Notes under the pieces: model-generated
Seen by the model: only the letters and a program-made list of their open reading frames with translations
Databases searched by the model: none
What the model was told of the DNA's origin: nothing
Program-made: the position numbers and the translations under genes
In this document: in pieces, positions 1-8,363 of the stretch
How positions within the stretch are numbered: the first letter of the stretch is position 1
Layout: each line of letters starts with the position of its first letter
NCBI GenBank assembly: GCA_039933105.1
Contig: JBDTOT010000016.1
Location: 33,582-97,581, forward strand
Length of the DNA stretch: 64,000 nt
Direction: 5' to 3'
From: FEN-1219 sp039933105
GTDB taxonomy: Bacteria; Pseudomonadota; Gammaproteobacteria; Steroidobacterales; Rariloculaceae

Positions 1-900
1 CAGCATCGCCAGCGCGCCATAGCGCTCGGCTAACAGGGTCGATACCACGATCGTGACGCCGAAGAACACCACGCCGATCATCTGCATCAGCAGAAACTGC
101 TCGCGCGAAAATCCGAGTTGGCTCGTGCCCCAGCTCAGCGTGAACACGGTCATGAGATACGACACGACAAACGTCGTGACGCAGAGCAGCGTCGCCAGCA
201 CCAGCACGTAAGGATGATCGCGAACGACGCTCGCAATCGGCACGCGTACGCGCTCACGCCGTTCGGCAGCACGTTGAAAGGCGAGCGTCTCGGTGATCTG
301 CAAGCGAACGTACAGGCCGACGATCACGAGCGTCGCACTCGCAAGGAACGGCACACGCCACCCCCAGCGGATGAAGTCCGCTTCGGGCAGCAGCGCTGCC
401 AAGGCGATGAAGCTTCCGCTCGATAGCAGCAGTCCCAGCGGCGCGCCGAGCTGGGGGAACATGCTGTAGCGCGCCTCCTTGCCCGGCGGTGCGTTCTCGG
501 TGGCGAGAAGCACGGCGCCGCCCCATTCGCCGCCGAGGCCGATGCCCTGACCGAGCCGGCACAGCGCGAGCAGCGCGGGTGCCGCGAGCCCGATCGAGGC
601 ATAGGTGGGCAGCAGGCCGATGGCCACGGTCGAGAGCCCCATCGTGAGTAACGCCGCGACCAGTGTGGCCTTGCGGCCGATGCGATCGCCGAAATGTCCG
701 AACAGCGCCGACCCCACGGGCCGCGCCAGGAACGCGAGCGCGAAGGTCGCGAACGATTGCAGCCTTGCCGTGGTCATGTCGCCGGTCGGGAAGAACAGCT
801 GAGGAAACACCAGCACGGCGGCAGTGCCGTAGATGTAGAAATCGTAGAACTCGATCGTGGTGCCGATCAGGCTCGCGAACAGCGCGCGGCGTACGTTCAC
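1..900 (-). CDS. MFS transporter, MHS (metabolite:H+ symporter) family, 3' end outside the window
   Basis: The first 300 codons are visible and the gene runs off the left edge. It is an inner-membrane secondary carrier of the ProP/KgtP type, which moves carboxylates or zwitterions with protons. The N-terminus carries the family signature IEFYDFYIYGTAAVL, followed by the loop GHFGDRIGRK between membrane segments 2 and 3. I start it at a GTG (898-900) that overlaps the TGA of the amidohydrolase upstream in a GTGA junction, which implies translational coupling. It is the last visible gene of the minus catabolic arm and probably imports that arm's substrate. The substrate itself is unknown. Confidence 0.85.
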   Translation of the reverse strand, partial: MNVRRALFASLIGTTIEFYDFYIYGTAAVLVFPQLFFPTGDMTTARLQSFATFALAFLARPVGSALFGHFGDRIGRKATLVAALLTMGLSTVAIGLLPTYASIGLAAPALLALCRLGQGIGLGGEWGGAVLLATENAPPGKEARYSMFPQLGAPLGLLLSSGSFIALAALLPEADFIRWGWRVPFLASATLVIVGLYVRLQITETLAFQRAAERRERVRVPIASVVRDHPYVLVLATLLCVTTFVVSYLMTVFTLSWGTSQLGFSREQFLLMQMIGVVFFGVTIVVSTLLAERYGALAML

Positions 901-1808
901 GCCGAAGCCATAGACGCGCCGAACACCCGGGTTGCGGTGCCTGACAGCACGGCCTCGCGCTCGGTGACGTTCAGCAGCGCGAGCGATTTGCGGATGTCGC
1001 CGACGATGCGCGCATACGGACCCTGCGTCTGACCGATGTCGGTGCCGCAGAGGATCCGCTCGGCGCCAAACTTGTCGACGAACCGGCGCATGAACTGCGC
1101 CGCGTCCACCTGCATCGCTGCGAGATACTCGAGGTTCAGGCCCGTCAGCTTGTAGTAGACGTTCCGGTGTGCGAGCAGTGCCGTCAGCGTCGGTGAAATG
1201 CCGTAGTCGGGCGGCCCTGGGGACGGAAGCGGCCGGCCTTCGCTGACCGTCGCGAGAAACTGCATCGGCGCGTGCGGCAGGCCGAGATGATCGACCACGA
1301 TCGGCGTGTCGGGGTACATCTCGGCGAGCATGCCGAGCGCCGGCAGATTGTAGGGCAGGTGACGCACGTAGCCGATGACGCACACGGGCAGGCTGAGCTT
1401 CGCCGCTTCTTCCCACAGGCGCATCGTCGACGGCGCGTTCAACCAGGCCGTGTCATAGCGGGTGTGATGCAACGTTGCCAGTCGCAGTGCGCCGATGCGC
1501 TGGCGTTTGGCCAAGGAACGTAATTGCGCGGACGCTTTGCCGTCGAGTCCGTCCAGCATCACCACGGGGCAGAGGCGCTCTGCGCGCGGGCGCGACGCAT
1601 CGAGCACGTAGGCGTTGTCGACGAAGTAATAGTGGAATCGTTGCACGGCGCAGGCGTGGGAAACGCCGTTAGTCTCCATGTCGGCGAGCAATTGCTCGAC
1701 CGGATACGGTGGGGTTGTGCTGACCCGTCCCTCCGCCGAGGGCGGGTATCGTGCGGTGTCCGCCGACAGGATGTGGGCGTGCGTGTCGAACATCGGCTCG
1801 GCGGTCAT
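897..1808 (-). CDS. Amidohydrolase family 2 (PDC-hydrolase-like) metal-dependent hydrolase
   Basis: A protein of 303 residues with the amidohydrolase-2 TIM-barrel layout: an N-terminal DTHAHIL motif (residues 8-14) as metal ligands, VVDHLGLPH near the middle and a late CGTDIGQ where this family has its catalytic Asp. Relatives hydrolyse lactones such as 2-pyrone-4,6-dicarboxylate or decarboxylate aromatic acids. It lies 9 bp after the HpcH aldolase gene and overlaps the MHS transporter start, so it belongs to the same transcript. The exact substrate is not readable. Lactone hydrolysis is my first guess, decarboxylation the alternative. Confidence 0.85.
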   Translation of the reverse strand: MTAEPMFDTHAHILSADTARYPPSAEGRVSTTPPYPVEQLLADMETNGVSHACAVQRFHYYFVDNAYVLDASRPRAERLCPVVMLDGLDGKASAQLRSLAKRQRIGALRLATLHHTRYDTAWLNAPSTMRLWEEAAKLSLPVCVIGYVRHLPYNLPALGMLAEMYPDTPIVVDHLGLPHAPMQFLATVSEGRPLPSPGPPDYGISPTLTALLAHRNVYYKLTGLNLEYLAAMQVDAAQFMRRFVDKFGAERILCGTDIGQTQGPYARIVGDIRKSLALLNVTEREAVLSGTATRVFGASMASA

Positions 1809-1817
1809 TGCCGCTGC

Positions 1818-2615
1818 TCAGGCCTTGCCGCGGCCGTAAGCAGCCTTGAAATCCTGCAACGCGCCAGCGGCCGCTTGCCGCATGAAGCTCTGATCCGACA
1901 GCACCATCATGCCCGTGACGCCAAGGCCGATCAGCCATTTCGCTTCGTCGGAGAGCAGCGCGGGCACTACTGCGGCGAGCGGCTTGTCGTGCCTGCGCGC
2001 CGCCGCAGCGACGATCTCGACCGCTTCCTTGAGCGTGGGCGCCTTACCGGTGGCGTTGCTGAGCGAGAGTCCGAGGTCGCCGCGCCCGAGAAACAGGCAG
2101 TCGACGCCGGGCACGGCCGCGATGTCGTCGATCACTTCAATGGCCTCACGGTCTTCGATCATCGCAATCACGGTGGTCGTCTTGTCCGCGAACGGAATGT
2201 GGTCGGCGCCGCGCCCGCCGTACTCGCCGCCTCGGCCGATACCCAAGCCGCGCGAGCCGCCTTTGTAATGCGACCACGAGACGATGTCGCGCGCCATCTC
2301 CGCGGAATCGACGTGCGGGACCATGATGCCGACGGCGCCGTCGTCGAGCACGGAGAGAATGCTCGCGGCGTCCGGACGCCCGATGCGCACGATGCTCGCC
2401 GTGCCGACCGCGCGCGCCGCGAGCAACCCGGTATCGAGCGTGCCGCGGTCCCACGGCGCGTGCTCCGCGTCGAGCACCACGAAGTCGTAGCCGAGCCCGC
2501 CGATGATCTCGGTGTTGTGTGCACCGGGCGTCTTCATGAACGTGCCGATCATCGGCTCGCGTGCCAGTAGCCGTTGGCGGAACGCACGCGGGTCGGGACG
2601 AGTGGCGTCGGTCAT
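1818..2615 (-). CDS. HpcH/HpaI family aldolase
   Basis: This 265-residue protein matches class II pyruvate aldolases of the HpaI/GarL group. Visible active-site elements are LDAEHAPWD (general-base His), IVRIGRPD (pyruvate-binding Arg), MIEDREAIE (metal Glu) and LFLGRGDLGLS (metal Asp). Such enzymes split 4-hydroxy-2-oxoacids into pyruvate plus an aldehyde, usually as the last step of an aromatic meta-cleavage or sugar-acid route. The ATG at 2613-2615 overlaps the TGA of the preceding amidohydrolase (ATGA). The position inside the cluster fits a terminal C-C cleavage role. The aldehyde partner is unknown. Confidence 0.9.
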   Translation of the reverse strand: MTDATRPDPRAFRQRLLAREPMIGTFMKTPGAHNTEIIGGLGYDFVVLDAEHAPWDRGTLDTGLLAARAVGTASIVRIGRPDAASILSVLDDGAVGIMVPHVDSAEMARDIVSWSHYKGGSRGLGIGRGGEYGGRGADHIPFADKTTTVIAMIEDREAIEVIDDIAAVPGVDCLFLGRGDLGLSLSNATGKAPTLKEAVEIVAAAARRHDKPLAAVVPALLSDEAKWLIGLGVTGMMVLSDQSFMRQAAAGALQDFKAAYGRGKA

Positions 2616-3478
2616 GGGTGGCGTTCCTCGGGAAAATAGAAGTCGAGTGCGGTGGCGGAGATCGCGTGGCGCGTACGCACGTCGGGCACCGCGGCTGCGA
2701 AAGCGTCCAGCGTATCCTGATACGCGACGGCGCCCTCGTGGCCGATGAAGGGGCAGTCGCTGCCCCACAGCAGGCGGTCCGGGCTTATGCGCTCGAGCAG
2801 ATAGCGATCGAACTCCGCCTCGGTGTTTCTGGCGCGCGCGTAGTCTTCGGCGCTGCGCGGCGGCGACCGCGGCGAGAAGCGAAACCCCGCGGAGATCTTG
2901 AGCCAGGTGTTGCCAGCGTCGATGGCTTTCAATGCCGCGGCCACTCTGGCGCAGCCCGGTCCCTGGCCAGGGTCGGGGTTGCTGAAATGATCGATCACGA
3001 CCTTTACGCCGGACGCGCGCAGCACGTCGAGCGCCGCGGCGAACACGTTCTCGTCGGCCAGGAAGTGCACGTGCCAGTCGAGGTCGCGCACGTGCTTCAG
3101 CAGGCGCTGATAGTCGGCGCTGCGCAGGTCGGCGACTTCGCCCGAAAGCTGCGACGAGAGAAACAGGCGCACGCCGACGGCGCCGGCGGCCTGCATCGTC
3201 TGCAGTTCCGCGAGCGTGATCGTCGCGGGAACGTTCACGGTGCCGCGCAGCCGCGGGTATTCGCGCAGCTTCGCGAGCATGTAGTCGTTGTAGTAGCCGT
3301 ACAGACTGATGCCGGCGACGACGGCGAAGCGAACGCCGTGCGTGTCGAGGGTCGCGAGAAGATCTTCCGCGGTGAAGCTGTAGGTCGGCCGCGTCCACGC
3401 ATGCTTCGCCAGGGGCATGTCTTGCGTGAAGATGTGAACGTGCGAATCGACGGTCGGCGGTTCACCCGTGCCGCTCAC
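2612..3478 (-). CDS. Amidohydrolase family 2 metal-dependent hydrolase
   Basis: A second TIM-barrel hydrolase of this arm, 288 residues. It opens with VDSHVHIF (metal His-x-His), has VVIDHFSNPD in the middle and LLWGSDCPFIGHE near the C-terminus, where the Asp should be catalytic. I chose the GTG at 3476-3478 because it forms a GTGA overlap with the upstream SnoaL-like gene. A longer frame extends upstream only into that gene. The low similarity between this protein and the one at 897-1808 suggests two different steps rather than a recent duplication. Hydrolysis of a lactone or amide, or a decarboxylation, are all possible. Confidence 0.85.
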   Translation of the reverse strand: MSGTGEPPTVDSHVHIFTQDMPLAKHAWTRPTYSFTAEDLLATLDTHGVRFAVVAGISLYGYYNDYMLAKLREYPRLRGTVNVPATITLAELQTMQAAGAVGVRLFLSSQLSGEVADLRSADYQRLLKHVRDLDWHVHFLADENVFAAALDVLRASGVKVVIDHFSNPDPGQGPGCARVAAALKAIDAGNTWLKISAGFRFSPRSPPRSAEDYARARNTEAEFDRYLLERISPDRLLWGSDCPFIGHEGAVAYQDTLDAFAAAVPDVRTRHAISATALDFYFPEERHP

Positions 3479-3969
3479 GAGGCTTTCCCGGCAGGCTCTT
3501 CGGCACGCCGCTGGTCCATGGCGTCGCGTGAAAGCTTGGTCACCGGCGCGCCGCCCTGGAACAGCGTGCTCCACGAGCGGCGCTTCACGAGCCACTCGCC
3601 GCCTTCGCGTACGCACTCGTCGCGCACGAGCGAGACGTTGATCGGCGGAGCGCTGGCCTGCGGTGGCTCGCCGTCGTGGGCGTACAGCATGCAGACCCAT
3701 GCGGCGCTCGCGCGCGACTCGCCTTCGAACGTGCAGTCGAAATTGATCACCGCGTGCAGCACGACGCGCGGTCCGCGCTCGCGGCGAAACGCGTAGAACT
3801 CCTCGATTTCGGCGCGGCCGTTGTACGCGAAGCCTGCGCCTTCGAAGACGGCGTCTTCGGTGTAGTAGCCGCCCGCATTGCGGCCCCAGTTGAAATCCAC
3901 GTCGTGCCAGTAGCGTACGAGTTTGCGGTGCAGCTCATCGAAGGTATCGCGTTGCGTCGCGGTGTCGAT
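3475..3969 (-). CDS. SnoaL-like (NTF2 fold) protein, apparently with a non-standard start codon
   Basis: The protein has the alpha+beta cone fold pattern of SnoaL/NTF2-like enzymes, which act as isomerases, hydrolases or small ring-hydroxylating subunits. Key stretches are FNWGRNAGGYYTEDAVFEG, GRAEIEEFY and the basic C-terminal strand WLVKRRSWSTLF. The first usual start is GTG at 3900, but that would remove the first helix (TFDELHRKLVRYWHDVD), which is in frame and looks coding. Between the upstream TAA and 3900 there is no ATG, GTG or TTG. An ATC at 3967-3969 has GGGAG six bases upstream. CTG at 3931-3933 is the other option. I give the ATC start, with the start uncertain. Confidence 0.7.
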   Translation of the reverse strand: MDTATQRDTFDELHRKLVRYWHDVDFNWGRNAGGYYTEDAVFEGAGFAYNGRAEIEEFYAFRRERGPRVVLHAVINFDCTFEGESRASAAWVCMLYAHDGEPPQASAPPINVSLVRDECVREGGEWLVKRRSWSTLFQGGAPVTKLSRDAMDQRRAEEPAGKAS

Positions 3970-3987
3970 GTCGCTCTCCCGCGCGTC

Positions 3988-4944
3988 TTACGCCACGGCG
4001 TGACGCGTGGCGGCCGCGGCTTGCTCGGCGGCGTCGAGCCCGATCAGGTCCGCGGCGTTGTGCGAGATCATCCGGCGGATCTGCGCATCCGAGTAGCCGA
4101 TGTCGATGCAGGTGGCCACGATGTTGCGGAAGCCGGCCACAGGCCTGTCGTTGCCGGACTGCCCGAGGTCCGAGGCCAGGATCGTGCGCTCCACGCTACC
4201 GGCCTCCACTAGCGAGCAGAGCTCTTGCGGCGAGCACATCGGCGCCTTGCCGCGGCGCATCTCGATGAACATGCAGAACGAGTGCTCGATGTAGGCGCCC
4301 ATGCGCACGAGCGCACGGATGTCGTCCGGCGAGCAGCCGATCAGGAACGTCGGGTGGTTCACGAGCAGGCGCTTCACGCCGCGTTTCTTCGCTTCCTCGA
4401 ACAGCGGGTAGATCTCCGAGATGTGCAGGTGGCCTGCCGAGAGCACCACGTCGTGCTCGGCAATCATGTCGAGAATCGGATTCACCGCGTCGATCAGGCG
4501 GCCGTTCGCGTCGAGCACCGTCAGCGGCTCGGGCTCGAGCAGCGGCTTCGTGGTGTGCGGAAAGCCCTTCGAACGCGCGTTCGCATCGATGTGGTTCTTG
4601 GCCGCGAACGTGGGCATCCACACGAGTCGGGCGCCGAGCTTGATGCCGTGATCGACGGCGTGCGGGTTGAACCCGCCGACCGCGTTGTTCAGCGGCACGC
4701 CGGACAGCAGCGTGACGCCGAGATGGCCGTACTGCTTGTTCAGCAGTTCCGTGATCGGCGTGGCTGAGTAGTAGTGGTCCTTGATCAGCATGGCGCGAAA
4801 GCCCGCAGCCGCCGCTTCTTGCAGCGCTTCGATGTGATCGAGCGAGCGCGGCATGACGGACGGGCCGCTGTGGCAGTGCAAATCGATGGCGCCGACCAGC
4901 AGGGACGTGATGCGCTCTTCGCGCGATGAGGTGGCGCCAGTCAT
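3988..4944 (-). CDS. DUF6282 family amidohydrolase-like protein
   Basis: First gene of the minus arm, 318 residues. It has the features of the DUF6282 group within the metallo-hydrolase superfamily: IDLHCHSGPS (residues about 19-28), LIKDHYY, LSAGHLHISEIYP, LLVNHPTF and a C-terminal LASDLGQSGN. The repeated His and Asp motifs imply a metal-dependent TIM-barrel hydrolase. Members recur in catabolic clusters with aldolases and keto-acid cleavage enzymes, but to my knowledge no reaction is established. The ATG at 4942-4944 faces the divergent plus arm across 122 bp. Its stop codon TAA is in frame with the SnoaL-like gene that follows. Confidence 0.85.
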   Translation of the reverse strand: MTGATSSREERITSLLVGAIDLHCHSGPSVMPRSLDHIEALQEAAAAGFRAMLIKDHYYSATPITELLNKQYGHLGVTLLSGVPLNNAVGGFNPHAVDHGIKLGARLVWMPTFAAKNHIDANARSKGFPHTTKPLLEPEPLTVLDANGRLIDAVNPILDMIAEHDVVLSAGHLHISEIYPLFEEAKKRGVKRLLVNHPTFLIGCSPDDIRALVRMGAYIEHSFCMFIEMRRGKAPMCSPQELCSLVEAGSVERTILASDLGQSGNDRPVAGFRNIVATCIDIGYSDAQIRRMISHNAADLIGLDAAEQAAAATRHAVA

Positions 4945-5066
4945 GGCACGTCCTGATTCGTTGAGTGACTGGCGTTATTGGAAATGAATCGCCGTTCGCG
5001 CACAAGCGTCGGGCATATTGGCCCGCCTGCCGCTACACTGACGCGGACGCTCCGAGGGACAGTTCG
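4945..5066. promoter_or_regulatory. Divergent promoter region between the two catabolic arms
   Basis: These 122 bp separate two oppositely oriented arms and must hold both promoters. A GAGGGAC ribosome-binding site (5054-5060) serves the plus gene. TACACT at 5034-5039 is a possible -10 box. I see no perfect palindrome long enough to name an operator, and no regulator gene lies between or beside the arms. Confidence 0.5.
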
Positions 5067-5996
5067 ATGTCAGCACGTAAGGCCATCGTCACCTGCGCGG
5101 TGACGGGATCGATTCACACGCCCTCGATGTCCCCGTACCTGCCCGTGACGGCGGAAGAGATCGCCGAAGCCGCGATTGGCGCGGTCGAGGCGGGCGCAGC
5201 CATCATTCATCTGCATGCGCGTAACCCGCAGGATGGCCGCCCCGATCAGAGCCCCGAGGCGTTTCGCCCGATCCTCGCGAGCATCAAGCGCCGCTCCGAC
5301 TGCGTGATCAACATCACCACCGGCGGCGCGCCGACGATGAGCCTCGAAGAGCGCCTGAAGCCGTGCACCGTGTTCAAGCCCGAAGTAGCGTCGCTGAACA
5401 TGGGCTCGATGAATTTCGGCCTGTTCGAGATGCTGAAGCGCTACAAGACGCTCAAGCACGAATGGGAGCACACGCTGCTCGAGGGTTCGCGCGACCGCGT
5501 GTTCCGAAACACGTTCAAGGATATCGAATTCATTCTCACCACGTGCGCCGAGAACGGCACGCGTTTCGAAATCGAGTGCTACGACGTGGGACATGTGTAC
5601 ACGCTCGCGCACTTCGTGGATCGCGGGCTCGTGAAGCCACCGTTCTTCGTGCAGAGCGTCTTCGGCATTCTGGGCGGCATCGGCGCGCACCCAGAAGATG
5701 TCGCGCACATGAAGCGCACGGCCGATCGCCTCTTCGGCGAGGACTTGCACTGGAGCGTGCTCGGTGGCGGCCGCAGCCAGATGGAAATCGCCGCGTTGGC
5801 GGCCTCGATGGGCGCCAACGTCCGCGTGGGTCTCGAGGATTCACTGTGGGACGGCCCGGGGCGCCTCGCCGAGTCGAATGCGCACCAGGTGCGCCGTGTG
5901 CGCCGCGTCATCGAGGGCCTGGGCCGCGAGATCGCCACGCCGAGCGAAGCGCGGGCAATGCTCGAACTGAAGGGCGCCGACCGCGTCGCATTCTGA
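5067..5996 (+). CDS. Beta-keto acid cleavage enzyme (BKACE/Kce, DUF849)
   Basis: This 309-residue protein belongs to the zinc-dependent BKACE family, which condenses a beta-keto acid with acetyl-CoA and cleaves it into acetoacetate and a new CoA ester. Visible signatures are IIHLHARNP (zinc His-x-His), the GSMNFG loop, the GGIGAHPEDVAHM segment and GLEDS near the C-terminus (catalytic or zinc Glu). I start at the ATG preceded by GAGGGAC. A longer frame from 4965 has no supporting signal. It leads the plus arm. In this family the substrate follows cluster context, here likely a beta-keto acid from the imported compound. Confidence 0.92.
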   Translation: MSARKAIVTCAVTGSIHTPSMSPYLPVTAEEIAEAAIGAVEAGAAIIHLHARNPQDGRPDQSPEAFRPILASIKRRSDCVINITTGGAPTMSLEERLKPCTVFKPEVASLNMGSMNFGLFEMLKRYKTLKHEWEHTLLEGSRDRVFRNTFKDIEFILTTCAENGTRFEIECYDVGHVYTLAHFVDRGLVKPPFFVQSVFGILGGIGAHPEDVAHMKRTADRLFGEDLHWSVLGGGRSQMEIAALAASMGANVRVGLEDSLWDGPGRLAESNAHQVRRVRRVIEGLGREIATPSEARAMLELKGADRVAF

Positions 5997-6017
5997 GTCT
6001 CGGGGGTACGCTCGGTT

Positions 6018-7379
6018 ATGCAAACGTCAACCGCGCTCGACATTGGTCGGGTCATCGACGAGCGCCCCTACGGCCGTTATCAGTTACTCGTCGCGGTGAT
6101 GTGCGGCGCCATCGTCTTCATGGACGGATTCGACGCGCAATCGATGGGCTTCGTTGCGCCGGCGCTCGCGGCCGACCTCGGCATCCAGCGAAGCGCCATG
6201 GGACCCCTCTTTTCCAGCGGATTGCTCGGGATGACGCTCGGCGCGCTCGCGTTCGGTTGGCTTGCCGACCGTGTCGGGCGCAAGCCGGTATTGGTCGCCT
6301 GCACGCTGATCTTCGGCGTGGGCTCCTTGCTGTGCGCGGGCGCAGGTTCGTACGAGGCGCTCTTGGCGTATCGCATTTTGACCGGCTTTGGCCTCGGCGG
6401 CGCCATGCCGAACACGATTGCACTTACCGCCGAATACGCGCCGAAACGGATCCGGGCGACCGCCGTCATGATCATGTTCTGCGGCGTCACGCTCGGGGCG
6501 GCCTCTGGGGGTTTCGCTTCGGCGGCGCTCATTGAGCACTTCGGCTGGCGCTCGATCTTCGTGCTCGGCGGCGTGCTGCCGTGTGCTGCGGCGCTGGTTG
6601 CCGCGTTCGTGTTGCCGGAGTCGATCCGGTTCCTGGTGCTGCGCAACGCTCCGCCTGCCCGAATCGCTCGGATCATCAGCAAGATCGCGCCGGACATTGT
6701 CGCGACCGCCGCTGCGTTCACCCTGAGCGAAGAGCCACGCCGGGCGTCATCGTTGAGCGAGCTGTTTGCCGAGCGTCGCACGGTGATCACTCTATTGCTC
6801 TGGTTGATCTTCTTCATGAGCCTGCTCGATCTGTACTTCCTGAATAACTGGCTGCCGACGATCATGACGCAGACCGGGATTCCTCTCGGCACCGCGGCGA
6901 TTGTCACCGCGTTGTTTCAGCTCGGCGGCACCCTCGGCGCGTTGACCCTCGGTCGGCGCATCGATCGCAACCTGTCGTTCAACGTGCTCGCGGCTGCTTA
7001 TGGCGCCGCGTGCGTCGCGGTGCTTGCGATCAGCGCTGCCGGTGGGCTTGCCACGCTCTCACTAACGATACTCATTGCCGGCTTCTGCGTGATCGGCGGA
7101 CAAACGGGATCGAACGCGCTGGCCTCGGACTTCTATCCGACGTCGATTCGCTCGACGGGGGTCGGTTGGGCGCTCGGAGTGGGCCGCATCGGCTCCATCT
7201 TGGGCCCGTTCGTTGGCGGGTGGCTGCTCTCGACCGCCGTCGATTTCCGTTACGTATTCTGGGCTGCGGCAGTTCCGCCGTTGCTCGCCTGTTGCGCCGC
7301 TCTCGGCGCTGCCGCGATCCTTCGCGCGCGTGAGCGCGGCACGACACACATTCCCTCGACAGATAGGTTGACGCCATGA
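6018..7379 (+). CDS. MFS transporter, aromatic acid:H+ symporter (AAHS) family
   Basis: A 453-residue, 12-segment carrier with the AAHS hallmark FMDGFDAQSMGFVAPAL in membrane segment 1 (equivalent to the DGYD of PcaK and BenK) and the loop FGWLADRVGRKP after segment 2. FYPTSIRSTGVGW lies in the 10-11 region, a site typical of the family. The stop overlaps the ATG of the decarboxylase-like gene (ATGA at 7376-7379), so uptake and first attack are probably coupled. This is the strongest sign that the cluster's substrate is an aromatic or related carboxylic acid. Confidence 0.93.
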   Translation: MQTSTALDIGRVIDERPYGRYQLLVAVMCGAIVFMDGFDAQSMGFVAPALAADLGIQRSAMGPLFSSGLLGMTLGALAFGWLADRVGRKPVLVACTLIFGVGSLLCAGAGSYEALLAYRILTGFGLGGAMPNTIALTAEYAPKRIRATAVMIMFCGVTLGAASGGFASAALIEHFGWRSIFVLGGVLPCAAALVAAFVLPESIRFLVLRNAPPARIARIISKIAPDIVATAAAFTLSEEPRRASSLSELFAERRTVITLLLWLIFFMSLLDLYFLNNWLPTIMTQTGIPLGTAAIVTALFQLGGTLGALTLGRRIDRNLSFNVLAAAYGAACVAVLAISAAGGLATLSLTILIAGFCVIGGQTGSNALASDFYPTSIRSTGVGWALGVGRIGSILGPFVGGWLLSTAVDFRYVFWAAAVPPLLACCAALGAAAILRARERGTTHIPSTDRLTP

Positions 7380-8362
7380 AACAAAAGATTGCGTTCGAAG
7401 AGCATTTTGCGATCAAAGAGACAGTCGACGAGACGCGCAGTTTCGCCGGTGACTCGGGCGTTTGGGATGAATTCACGCGGCAGCTGCTCGACCTCGACGA
7501 CGAACGGTTGCGCAACATGGACCGCACGGGCATCGAGTTCGCCTTGTTGTCGTTGAACGCGCCCGGCATTCAGAGGATTCTCGATCGCGACGAAGCCATC
7601 GATACGGCCAGAAAAGGCAACGACGCGATGGCTCGTGCCGTCGAGCGACACCCGACTCGCTATGCCGCTCTGGCGGCGCTGCCGATGCACGATGCGGCCG
7701 CCGCTGCCGACGAGCTCACGCGTTGCGTGAAGGATTTCGGCTTCAAGGGGTGCATGGTCAACGGGTTTCAGCAGATCGGTAACCCGGAAAACGTGAAGTA
7801 CTACGACGCGCCCGAGTATCGCGACTTCTGGTCGACGGTTGCCCATCTCGGTGTGCCGTTCTATCTGCACCCGCGCATGCAGATTCAATCGCAAGCGAAG
7901 AACTACGAGGGCCACCCGTGGCTCATGAGCGCGCCCTGGGGGTTCGCAGTGGAGACGTCTATTCACGCGCTCCGGCTATGCGGCTCCGGGGTGTTCGACG
8001 ACTTTCCGACATTGCGCATTTGTCTCGGCCACCTCGGCGAGAACATTCCGTTCGGGCTTTGGCGCCTCGATGCGCGCATGCGCTTCTCGCGCCGTGGGTA
8101 TCGCGGCAAGCGTCCGCTCGGCGACTATTTTCGCGAGCATTTTCACATCACGACTAGCGGCAATTTCAGCGACGCGGCACTGCGCTGCACGCTGGACGTC
8201 ATCGATCACGACAAGATCTATTTCTCGGCGGACTATCCGTTCGAGAAAATGGAAGACGGCGCCGATTGGTTCGATGCCACCAACGTGGTGTCAGAAGACG
8301 AGCGGCGGAAGATTGGGCGCTCGAACGCCATCGAGTTGTTCGATCTGAAACTGAAAGACTGA
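7376..8362 (+). CDS. Gamma-resorcylate-decarboxylase-like amidohydrolase
   Basis: The 328-residue protein closely follows the 2,6-dihydroxybenzoate (gamma-resorcylate) decarboxylase pattern. It has E8 and H10 in FEEHF, H165 in YLHPR, H219 in LGHLGE and D286 in FSADYPFE, the expected metal and catalytic residues of the ACMSD-type non-oxidative decarboxylases. The stretch DGHPWL of known enzymes appears as EGHPWLMSAPWGFA. These enzymes remove CO2 from hydroxybenzoates without a redox cofactor. The gene is coupled to the AAHS transporter upstream. Family assignment is strong. The exact hydroxybenzoate or related acid is inferred only. Confidence 0.88.
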   Translation: MKQKIAFEEHFAIKETVDETRSFAGDSGVWDEFTRQLLDLDDERLRNMDRTGIEFALLSLNAPGIQRILDRDEAIDTARKGNDAMARAVERHPTRYAALAALPMHDAAAAADELTRCVKDFGFKGCMVNGFQQIGNPENVKYYDAPEYRDFWSTVAHLGVPFYLHPRMQIQSQAKNYEGHPWLMSAPWGFAVETSIHALRLCGSGVFDDFPTLRICLGHLGENIPFGLWRLDARMRFSRRGYRGKRPLGDYFREHFHITTSGNFSDAALRCTLDVIDHDKIYFSADYPFEKMEDGADWFDATNVVSEDERRKIGRSNAIELFDLKLKD

Positions 8363-8363
8363 C

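Noticed and set aside
1524..3796. Two long plus-strand frames (1524-2570 and 2561-3796) over the minus catabolic arm
   Set aside because: They are antisense to well-recognised aldolase and hydrolase genes, with Arg/His-rich shadow composition and no domain.
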